The notes beneath the pieces are model-generated. The model ran no database searches. It saw nothing but the letters and a program-made list of their open reading frames with translations, and was not told the origin of the DNA. From Motiliproteus sp047633175 (lineage in GTDB: Bacteria > Pseudomonadota > Gammaproteobacteria > Pseudomonadales > Balneatricaceae), in assembly GCA_047633175.1 (NCBI GenBank), contig JBLIEQ010000004.1, positions 1 to 64,000 on the forward strand: 64,000 bases of DNA, in the 5' to 3' direction. Of the stretch, positions 57,398-64,000 are shown piece after piece (position 1 is the first letter of the stretch; each line of letters opens with the position of its first letter). The position numbers and the translations under genes were made by a program.

Positions 57398-57642
57398 CGT
57401 GTATTTCACTTGATATTTTATTATAGATATATTAGGTGAATATCTTGTTCTCCATTAGCTTTTCTTAATATCATTGTTCCCATGATTTAGTTGTAGTGGT
57501 CTACACTAGGGAGCCATGGCTGGCTCTGAGTCCGAGTGCCTATAAATAGGTCCGCCGGGGTTTATTGCGGCTCGTCAACGCGGTAATCTTTGCTGTTGGC
57601 AGAACATTAGCGTTCTGCTGTTTGCTGAGGATTAAAAGAGAT

Positions 57643-58059
57643 ATGGCTACACGAAGCGATTTCACACTGACCAGTTTTGCACTGCGCTATCTGTTCGCTC
57701 TGTTATTGGTTTTTGCGACCTACAATCCCAGTGGCCTTTCCTGGATTCATTGGCTTAATACGGATGTCGCACTGGTCTACAAGGTGGGGATCGGAGTGGT
57801 GTTGCTGATCGGATTCATTATTTACCTGCGCGCGACCTGGAACTCTTTAGGTCTGCTGGGGACTCTCTTGGCGCTGTCCTTCTTTACGGTGATAATATGG
57901 CTATTGATCGAGTGGGGGTTGCTGAGGCTTGATATGAGTTCACTGATGGTCTGGGTCATTGAATTTGTGTTCAGTGGTGTACTGGCGGTAGGGATGTCCT
58001 GGTCACATCTGCGTCGGAAACTGTCCGGGCAGTACGACACCGATGAAATTGAGGGCTAG
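57643..58059 (+). CDS. DUF6524 family membrane protein
   Basis: 138 residues from ATG 57643; an open frame further upstream lacks support. Four predicted helices with RYLFALLLVFATYNPSGLSW near the start, the sequence by which the family is recognised. The function is not known. Ends with an acidic tail (YDTDEIEG). Normal GC content resumes here after the AT-rich island. Confidence 0.75.
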   Translation: MATRSDFTLTSFALRYLFALLLVFATYNPSGLSWIHWLNTDVALVYKVGIGVVLLIGFIIYLRATWNSLGLLGTLLALSFFTVIIWLLIEWGLLRLDMSSLMVWVIEFVFSGVLAVGMSWSHLRRKLSGQYDTDEIEG

Positions 58060-58067
58060 CCGGGACT

Positions 58068-58090
58068 GTCGGACTAAAGTCCGACCTACA
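58068..58090. repeat. Palindromic repeat, CCTAC-tailed family, copy 5
   Basis: GTCGGACTAAAGTCCGAC followed by CTACA, the same core as 21996-22017. It lies between two convergent genes (DUF6524 and betI). Confidence 0.75.
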
Positions 58091-58095
58091 ATAAC

Positions 58096-58695
58096 CTACA
58101 CAATTGGCCGCGTCGGGGGGAGTTGTCGTTCCAGGTAATCCGTAATCAGGTGTTGTGCTAGTTCGCTATCGATTCCGGTCGGCGTCAATGCACCCCGGAG
58201 CCAGATCCCATCGATAAGTGCGGCGATGCCCTGAGCCACAAATCTAGCGTGCTCGGCAGGCAGTAGCCGTTTTAATTCGATGGTTAATTGTGACAACAGG
58301 CGCTTTTCGTTAACCCGCTGCAGCCGATACAGCGAGGGTTCGTGCATGGCCAGGGACCAGAAGGTTAACCAGGTTTTGATGACTTTCGGATCGAGCTGCC
58401 TGGGCGCAAAATTACCGCCGACGATAGCTTGGATCCGGCCTTTAACGTCGTCGGCGGGTGTGTCTTGCAGGCGACAGGTAACACCTTCGTACAGCTGCCG
58501 TAAGATGAAGCGCATGGTTGCTTCGATCAGATCATTTTTACCACCGAAATAGTGGTTGATTATCGCCGGTGACACTCCGGCATAGCTGCTGATCATCGCC
58601 ACCGTCGCCTTGTGTAAACCGACAGCGTTAATCGCTTCCATGGTGGCATTAATCAGCTGTGGTTTTCTTATTTCAGGCATTCCGACTTTAGGCAT
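58096..58695 (-). CDS. betI: Choline-responsive repressor BetI
   Basis: 199 residues, TetR family. The start MPKVGMPEIRKPQLINAT and the helix-turn-helix ending GVSPAIINHYFGGKNDLIEA are the BetI pattern. BetI represses choline-to-glycine-betaine genes until choline is present. Here no betA, betB or betT is adjacent, so its targets are elsewhere or it has another role. Confidence 0.88.
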   Translation of the reverse strand: MPKVGMPEIRKPQLINATMEAINAVGLHKATVAMISSYAGVSPAIINHYFGGKNDLIEATMRFILRQLYEGVTCRLQDTPADDVKGRIQAIVGGNFAPRQLDPKVIKTWLTFWSLAMHEPSLYRLQRVNEKRLLSQLTIELKRLLPAEHARFVAQGIAALIDGIWLRGALTPTGIDSELAQHLITDYLERQLPPTRPIV

Positions 58696-58761
58696 CTAAT
58701 GCAGTCTCTCTTGTGTGTAATCGATAAACGGGGGGGAGGTCTTAATGGACAACATTGCGGG

Positions 58762-59028
58762 CTATCTTAACTGACTATCTTTACTGCCGCGTCGGTTATA
58801 GCCGCCCGAGATGACCTCTTTCTGGTCTTGCTGCTCCTGGCAGCGGACACACAGGCAGACCCCCGCAACCGCGGTACGTCTGGCCTCTGGAATACCCCGG
58901 TTGCAGTTCTGACAGTGACTCAGGCCCTCGCCACAGAGTAACCGGTCACGGGCTCGATAAACCGCATCCTCAATAGTCGCGTCGATCTGATCCTGAACCG
59001 CACCGTCCTTCGCAAAGCCGCCTGCCAT
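58762..59028 (-). CDS. DksA/TraR family C4 zinc finger protein (YbiI-like)
   Basis: 88 residues with four zinc-binding cysteines: HCQNCNRGIPEAR and CLCVRCQ. The N-terminal acidic helix is present, but the protein is much shorter than DksA and lacks its coiled coil, as in YbiI. Such proteins may bind RNA polymerase, but the function is not shown. It stands alone downstream of betI. Confidence 0.82.
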   Translation of the reverse strand: MAGGFAKDGAVQDQIDATIEDAVYRARDRLLCGEGLSHCQNCNRGIPEARRTAVAGVCLCVRCQEQQDQKEVISGGYNRRGSKDSQLR

Positions 59029-59357
59029 GTTATACGTCCCGTAATAGTAATACCCGCGAAGGTTAAGGCAGATGTCATATCAAAGTACAGACCTAAGACG
59101 CTACCCGATTTACTTGACCGCTACATGCGGCTTGATCGATCTGCTTCGCAACATAGTTTACCCTGAGGGTTGTGGATGCTGAATAGTGCGGATACTGAAC
59201 AGAAGGGCCCAGATAACCAGGGCTTGGTACTCGACCGAAAAGTCCGACACTAACACAGAGATAGAGGTCGCTTGTGTAGGTATACAGGTAACCCGCAGAT
59301 TTTAATGCACAGCTGGGGCTTGATAAGAATAAATCAGCAAATGCAATAAAAAATAAA

Positions 59358-59513
59358 TTATCCACATCTCGGAAAACAGTTGTTGATATTGTTATGTTGT
59401 TGATTTTAATAATTATTAATTAGCATTGATGAGATTATGATCAATTTATGACGAAGCCTATAGATAGGGGCCTAGGGCAGGTTACCCCACTTTACCTCAC
59501 AGAGTTATCCACA
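59358..59513 (+). promoter_or_regulatory. AT-rich region between two perfect DnaA boxes
   Basis: TTATCCACA occurs at 59358-59366 and 59505-59513, same strand, 147 bp apart, with a very AT-rich stretch (59390-59450) between. The second box lies in CAGAGTTATCCACAG, resembling the R4 end of E. coli oriC. Dam-type GATC occurs once in between. No dnaA or mnmG gene is near, so it may be an origin, a DnaA-binding control site or a remnant. The stretch 59029-59357 shows no supported gene. Confidence 0.5.
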
Positions 59514-60253
59514 GAAAATCTGTATAACTAAACGCCTGCCGGTGGCCGTATTTGAGTGGCTATTTGGGGATTTACTCTGAGGGGCCCGCTGCGCTGAAAC
59601 CACCCGGGTACTCGAAGCCAGGTTTATACCATCGGATACCAGAAACCGGCCCGTCTTAGTCAGCGGCTTAGTGTTCATCGATATCGAAAAATGATGGAAA
59701 TAGGTACCCAAAACGGAGGCAACAGAGTGTTTGATACGCCCGACGACGCCATAAAATGAGCCTGAGAGACATTGCGATCACCGGTTAGCAGCTCCGAATG
59801 CGCTACTCTTTCATCTATGCCTATGCTCTCATCATTAGCGATAAAGCGCATAAACTGGAGGATCTCGGCGAGCGTTTCTTTAGGTTGATGCCCCATATCA
59901 CGTCGGCAATCGCACCCGCATTAATAAAAGGGTTACGTGGTTTGCCACTCTCATGCTCAAGCTGAACAATAGAATTAAACCGATTGCCTGATGGCTCACG
60001 CCCGACAAACGACTATACCGCATCACCGAGCTTTCCCAGAACGATGGTTAACGTAAACACCTTGGAGACACTCTGAATGGAAAACAGCTGATCAACACAG
60101 CCGGCACTGAAGACACTTCCATCCTGCATGGCAACCGTAATAGCAAACCGATCAGGATCGATACTCGCCAGTTCCGGGATGTAATTAGCTACGCTGCCCC
60201 CGATCGGTTCAGGCCTTCATCTGCATCACGATGTCATCTACTATTTTTTGCAT
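59505..60253 (-). pseudogene. Glutaminase (glsA-like) pseudogene
   Basis: Pieces in three frames read as a glutaminase: ANYIPELASIDPDRFAITVA, FSIQSVSKVFTLTIVLGKLG, VGREPSGNRFNSIVQLEHES, GKPRNPFINAGAI, then FMRFIANDESIGIDERVAHS and FSISMNTKPLTKTGRFLVSD. A stop (TAG at 60015-60017) replaces the Trp usual at that place, and at least three frameshifts occur. The C-terminus is missing. No intact copy is in the window. The second DnaA box lies at its 3-prime end. Confidence 0.88.
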
Positions 60254-60378
60254 ACTGCCCAGCTCCAGAAGGACGTATTTGATTGTGACAGGCAGTCTAT
60301 CGAACCTACAAGAGCACTATATCAGGCTGAAGCTAACCTACACGAAGGCAGCTATTGCCGTGCAAATCGGCTATCCTG

Positions 60379-60426
60379 CCGAACTATTGCCTCAACTATT
60401 GCCTCAACAATCACCTCAACAACTAT
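60379..60426 (+). repeat. Degenerate 12-bp tandem repeat upstream of rraA
   Basis: Four units of the CTCAACTATTGC type lie between the glutaminase remnant and rraA, 70 bp before the rraA start. Confidence 0.7.
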
Positions 60427-60495
60427 CTTAGGACGGACTTTTCCTCGCACGACCGGTCGGGTCCGACACAATGCCAGCAAGAAAAGGAATCCCCT

Positions 60496-60987
60496 ATGCA
60501 AGATCTGCTTCCAGACCTCTGTGATCAATTTCCCGAGCTGATACAGGTCGTCGAACCGCTGTTTGCTAATTTTGGCGGTCGCGACTGCTTTGGTGGTGAG
60601 ATTGTCACCCTCAAGGCGTTCGAAGATAACTCCCTGGTCCGCGAACAGGTGGCGTTGCCCGGTAAGGGTAAAGTGCTGGTGATCGACGGCGGGGGTTCGA
60701 TGCGACGTGCCATGCTGGGTGATCTGCTGGCCGAGCAGGCCGCTGGCAACGGTTGGGAAGGGATGCTGATCAACGGCTGTATTCGCGACGTCAATGCTAT
60801 CGGTGAAACCGACCTGGGCGTTGCGGCCCTGGGTATTCACCCGATGAAAACCGACAAACGCGGTCTGGGCGATCTGAACGTAGAGGTCACCTTTGGCGGC
60901 GTGACTTTTCGTCCCGGGCTTTACCTGTATGCGGACAACAACGGCGTGCTGATATCACCACAAGCGCTGTCACTAGAGCCCGAATAA
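60496..60987 (+). CDS. rraA: RraA family protein (RNase E regulator or related aldolase fold)
   Basis: 163 residues from ATG 60496 (AAAAGGA eight bases upstream). Motifs: DLLPDLCDQFPELIQVVEP, FGGRDCFGGEIVTLKAFED, GGGSMRRAMLGDLLAEQA and INGCIRDVNAIGETDLGV. RraA of E. coli binds RNase E and slows mRNA decay; many members share this fold but may act as 4-hydroxy-4-methyl-2-oxoglutarate/oxaloacetate aldolases, which also have the GGGSxRRAxxGD and CxRD residues. Length fits RraA. Confidence 0.88.
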   Translation: MQDLLPDLCDQFPELIQVVEPLFANFGGRDCFGGEIVTLKAFEDNSLVREQVALPGKGKVLVIDGGGSMRRAMLGDLLAEQAAGNGWEGMLINGCIRDVNAIGETDLGVAALGIHPMKTDKRGLGDLNVEVTFGGVTFRPGLYLYADNNGVLISPQALSLEPE

Positions 60988-61098
60988 CGCAGATTAAACG
61001 CCCAGCCTTATAATGTCGACCCGAGGGCGCCGCAGATACGAGGGTTTTAAATCTCCTCAAGCTCTTCATACACCTGCACCGAGGGCTAATCAGGCGGC

Positions 61099-62004
61099 CT
61101 AAGTGTCCCAGTAGGGCAGGTCGCCACCAAAGTGTTCAATCGCAAAATCCAGAAAGACCCGCACCTTAGCGGGCAGATATTGTCGTTCGGGAAACACCGC
61201 GTAGAAGGTTTGTTCGGGAATTGGGTATGACTCAAGCAGCTGCACCAGCCGTCCCGATTTAAGGTCAGGACCTGCAACAAAGGTCGGTAACCGGCCAATA
61301 CCCGTCCCTGCTCTTAATGCCTCTAATAAGGCCTCACTGTTGTTGACCCTGTAGTTTCCGGATACTAATACGGTCTCGGATTTATCCTCAGTACAGAGCT
61401 TCCACTTGTTAGCATCGCTGGAATAGCTGAATAACACGCAGTTATGTTTGGCCAATTCTGAGGGCATAGCCGGTAGCCCACGGCGGACGATATAGTCGGG
61501 TGAGGCACATAAGACCATACGCAACGGAGCCAGTGCTCGGGCGACCAGGGTCGAGTCTGGTAAGCGCCCCGAGCGGATAGCGACGTCGAATCCGGCCGCC
61601 ACCAGATCGACTTTTTTATCGTCCATCACCAATTCCACCTGGAGCTTTGGGAAGCGCTGCAAAAACTTTGGAATGAGCGGTGAGATGTGCAGACGGCCAA
61701 AAGACATCGGACTGCTTATTCGTAGTGTACCCTTAGGGTCCCCCTGTAATTGGGTTACCGCATCTTCGGCTTGACCCGCCGCGATCAAGGACTGAGCCGC
61801 ATGTTCAAAATAGCGCTCTCCGGCTTCTGTCAGGCTCAGCTTACGGGTAGTACGATGCAGTAACCGGACACCCAGGTGTCGTTCAAGCTGATTAATGCGT
61901 TTGCTGACCGCCGACTTAGAAATACCCAGTGTGCGGGCGGCCGCAGAAAATCCAGCCTGCTCGACAACAGCCACAAATACCGGAATAGCACCGAATTCCT
62001 CCAT
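61099..62004 (-). CDS. LysR family transcriptional regulator
   Basis: 301 residues. The N-terminal helix-turn-helix (FVAVVEQAGFSAAARTLGIS, then KSAVSKRINQLERHLGVRLL) and a type 2 periplasmic-binding-like effector domain are normal. It is of the CrgA/AaeR-like group common near transporters. Divergent from the EamA transporter over 214 bp, which it may control. The effector is unknown. Confidence 0.88.
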   Translation of the reverse strand: MEEFGAIPVFVAVVEQAGFSAAARTLGISKSAVSKRINQLERHLGVRLLHRTTRKLSLTEAGERYFEHAAQSLIAAGQAEDAVTQLQGDPKGTLRISSPMSFGRLHISPLIPKFLQRFPKLQVELVMDDKKVDLVAAGFDVAIRSGRLPDSTLVARALAPLRMVLCASPDYIVRRGLPAMPSELAKHNCVLFSYSSDANKWKLCTEDKSETVLVSGNYRVNNSEALLEALRAGTGIGRLPTFVAGPDLKSGRLVQLLESYPIPEQTFYAVFPERQYLPAKVRVFLDFAIEHFGGDLPYWDT

Positions 62005-62218
62005 GACCCAGACTCCTTAGCGTAGTTCGTCTACTTTTTCTCAACAGTTAGATTACAGATTATATAATTATCATCTGATAGGAAACAAAATAAGCTAAGC
62101 GCAACCTATCCACCCGCTGCAGACTGACTCTAAGAGGATGCAGAGACTGCCAAACTTGAGGGGATAACGATGCAGCGGAGACAGTGGATGACACTCGAGG
62201 AATCGAAGGAGAAAGATG

Positions 62219-63172
62219 ATGAATAGCCAGGTTCAATCGTTTAGGCGCGCCCATCAGGGCATGCTGCTCTGGGCGGTGGTTGTCGGGTTATCGTTTCCGG
62301 CTGTCGGGATACTGAGCGAAGGGCTGCCCCCCCTGTCACTGACGGCAGTACGTTTCGTTATCGCGGCACTGGCTATTTTGCCGTTGATCTGGCGTATCCA
62401 TCGCTGGCCCAGCCTGATCGGGTTGGCGCTTTACAGCCTTATGGGACTGAGTCTTGCGTGTTTTTTCGCCACCATGTTTTGGGCTGCGCATCTTACCAGC
62501 GCACTTTCCATGGCCACGCTCTACGTCAGCGTACCGCTATTGGCTTACTTCCTGGGGCGGTGGTGCGGCGTCGAACAGCGTGCCGGTCAGTTAGTGGCCA
62601 TCTTATCGCTGGGTGCAGTCGGTGCCCTGATGTTGGCCTGGGCGGAATCCGCTGGCCAATTAAGTAAGTTGCAATTGGGCGAGGCCGAGCTCGCATTCTT
62701 TACGGGATGCACCGCCTCTGCTCTCTACCCGGTGTTAAGCAAGTGGGGATTAAATCGAGGCTGGCTGGCACCGCAGGCCGAGCTCCGCACGTTCTGGAGC
62801 CTGCTGACTGGGAGTGTGCTCATCGGCATACTCGCCATGGCCGAGGAAGCGCCACAGCAGCTCCTGAGCATGACCTGGATGGATGTCGCAGTGCTGGTTT
62901 TTCTTGGGGTGTTTTCCAGCGGCATGACATTCTGGCTTATGCAGCGCGCGACGGCCGTACTGACTCCGGCGGCCGTGACTGCGTACAGCTATCTGGTGCC
63001 CTTTGTCTCGATGCTGTTGTTGTTTGTTGACCAGCCAGAACGCATTGGCTGGCACTGGCTCCCCGGCGGATTCCTGGTGATACTCGCTATTACACTGCTT
63101 CTGAAGCGTGATGTAGCGCTGCGTCAGCAGAGGTCGCAGCTAAGAGTGGGCTTGGCGATCAATTCGTCGTAA
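62219..63172 (+). CDS. EamA/DMT family transporter
   Basis: 317 residues from ATG 62219; the ATG three bases earlier is also possible, but AAGGAG is better spaced (seven bases) for this one. Two EamA repeats of five helices each, total ten spans. Drug/metabolite transporters of this type export amino acids or other metabolites. The substrate is unknown. Divergent from the LysR gene. Confidence 0.88.
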   Translation: MNSQVQSFRRAHQGMLLWAVVVGLSFPAVGILSEGLPPLSLTAVRFVIAALAILPLIWRIHRWPSLIGLALYSLMGLSLACFFATMFWAAHLTSALSMATLYVSVPLLAYFLGRWCGVEQRAGQLVAILSLGAVGALMLAWAESAGQLSKLQLGEAELAFFTGCTASALYPVLSKWGLNRGWLAPQAELRTFWSLLTGSVLIGILAMAEEAPQQLLSMTWMDVAVLVFLGVFSSGMTFWLMQRATAVLTPAAVTAYSYLVPFVSMLLLFVDQPERIGWHWLPGGFLVILAITLLLKRDVALRQQRSQLRVGLAINSS

Positions 63173-63288
63173 ACAAGGTGGGGAGCTGGTGGGGAGCTTG
63201 CACGGACTGGCAGCGGCGCAAGAGCCTCTTGGGTGGGAGGAAATGGCCCCTCAGCCTATACGGCAGTCGAGAGGCCTGAGCCGCCGTA

Positions 63289-64000
63289 TCAGAGTACGCG
63301 GATAATCGCCTGACAGAGACGATCCAGATTGTCGTGGGTCATGCCCGCGACATTGATGCGGCCTGAGCCGACGATATAGATCGCATCATCACTCTGGAGC
63401 CGCTTTACCTGCTCAGGGTTGAGTCCTGAGAAGGAGAACATGCCACGCTGAGCGGCGATAAAGCTAAAGTCTTGCTGTGCTCCGGATTTCGCCAGCGTCT
63501 GGGTAAAGAGCAGACGCATCTCCAGGATGCGACTGCGCATCTCGGTCAGTTCTTGCTCCCATTGAGATTTCAGTTCCGGGCTGTCGATAATGGTGCTAAC
63601 GATCCCTGCGCCATGATTGGGCGGCATGGAGTAGTTGCCACGGATGCAGTAACAGATCTGGCTGAATGCGGCCTGGGCATCGCGCGCCGTCGCCGCGACC
63701 ACCGTCAGGGCACCGATACGCTCGTTGTAGAGACCGAAATTCTTAGAGCAGGAGCTGGCGATCAGCATCTCGGGGCAGTAGCCGGCCAGAACATTGATCC
63801 CTTGCGCATCTTCGTCGAGACCCTCGGCAAACCCCAGGTAGGCGCTGTCGATAAAGGGCATTGCTCCACGCTCTTGCAGCACCACACCGACCTGATGCCA
63901 TTGCTCGGCAGTCAGATCCAGCCCGGTCGGGTTGTGACAGCAGGCATGCAGCAAGACGACATCGCCGGCCGGTACTTCCTGCAGCGTTGCTAGCATGCCG
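63289..64000 (-). CDS. tyrB: Aromatic amino acid aminotransferase, 5-prime part outside window
   Basis: At least 236 C-terminal residues; the frame is open through the window edge. Class I aminotransferase with HACCHNPTGLD and the PLP-Lys in SSCSKNFGLYNERIGAL, and a C-terminal GMFSFSGLNPEQV and SGRINVAGM. It matches the TyrB/AspC group that transfers amino groups from aromatic amino acids or aspartate to 2-oxoglutarate. The aspartate form cannot be excluded from this half. Confidence 0.85.
   Translation of the reverse strand, partial: GMLATLQEVPAGDVVLLHACCHNPTGLDLTAEQWHQVGVVLQERGAMPFIDSAYLGFAEGLDEDAQGINVLAGYCPEMLIASSCSKNFGLYNERIGALTVVAATARDAQAAFSQICYCIRGNYSMPPNHGAGIVSTIIDSPELKSQWEQELTEMRSRILEMRLLFTQTLAKSGAQQDFSFIAAQRGMFSFSGLNPEQVKRLQSDDAIYIVGSGRINVAGMTHDNLDRLCQAIIRVL

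Noticed and set aside
59093..59365. 90-codon minus-strand frame near the DnaA boxes
   Set aside because: No signal for translation and low-complexity composition; overlaps the AT-rich binding region.

Overview
The window looks like a chromosomal piece of a moderately GC-rich, heterotrophic gammaproteobacterium, most likely a marine or estuarine member of the Oceanospirillales-like group. This is inferred from the gene set and gene order (nudF-yqiB-cpdA-yqiA-parE...parC, BetI, OxyR next to a Prx5-type peroxiredoxin, class I PHA synthase, periplasmic nitrate reductase); no rRNA marker is present to fix the genus. No tRNA or rRNA gene, intact insertion sequence, prophage or CRISPR array was seen.

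Layout. 1-632: an 80-bp tandem array, then a regulated promoter. 633-5869: a TetR regulator with an RND-type efflux adaptor and pump. 6013-11392: a DUF6172 protein, a large lipoprotein with a retropepsin-like C-terminal domain, and a PHA synthase. 11466-16245: a broken PAS gene, a membrane protein, a divergent Lrp/leuA pair, a Phd/ParE-type toxin-antitoxin pair and several palindromic repeats. 16246-25992: a valine/branched-chain catabolic cluster (mmsR, mmsA, acyl-CoA dehydrogenase, enoyl-CoA hydratase, 3-hydroxyisobutyryl-CoA hydrolase, mmsB, a thioesterase, prpE and a MaoC-like protein). It degrades valine through 3-hydroxyisobutyrate and methylmalonate semialdehyde to propionyl-CoA. 26024-31337: small hypotheticals, RsuA, an M48 protease with LemA, and endonuclease IV. 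31689-33400: an AT-rich GAF-GGDEF cyclase followed by a decayed urea-transporter-like gene. 33398-37951: napFDABC on the minus strand, with an FNR/ANR-like box upstream. 38241-39855: oxyR and a divergent peroxiredoxin. 39944-40218: a truncated group II intron fragment. 40254-44402: ppc and protoporphyrinogen oxidase. 44587-54941: nudF, a triplicated nudF/yqiB junction, yqiB, cpdA, yqiA, parE, a response regulator and kinase pair, parC, and a deoxyinosine/uracil-DNA glycosylase-like gene. 54942-57480: an AT-rich island with a broken GGDEF gene and a small unknown operon that includes a 29-residue membrane peptide. 57643-64000: DUF6524, betI, a DksA-like zinc finger protein, an AT-rich DnaA-box region, a glutaminase pseudogene, rraA, a LysR regulator with an EamA transporter, and a partial aromatic aminotransferase.

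The most unusual structure is at 45231-45663. The overlapping stop/start junction of nudF and yqiB has been tandemly copied three times in 143-bp steps. Each copy is a 48-codon chimeric reading frame with its own Shine-Dalgarno sequence and an ATGA overlap to the next. Other points of interest are the retropepsin-like lipoprotein, the small AT-rich operon at 56419-57397, the DnaA-box region at 59358-59513, the group II intron remnant behind ppc, and several dispersed or tandem short repeats. Four pseudogenes (PAS, urea transporter, GGDEF, glutaminase) show ongoing gene loss.
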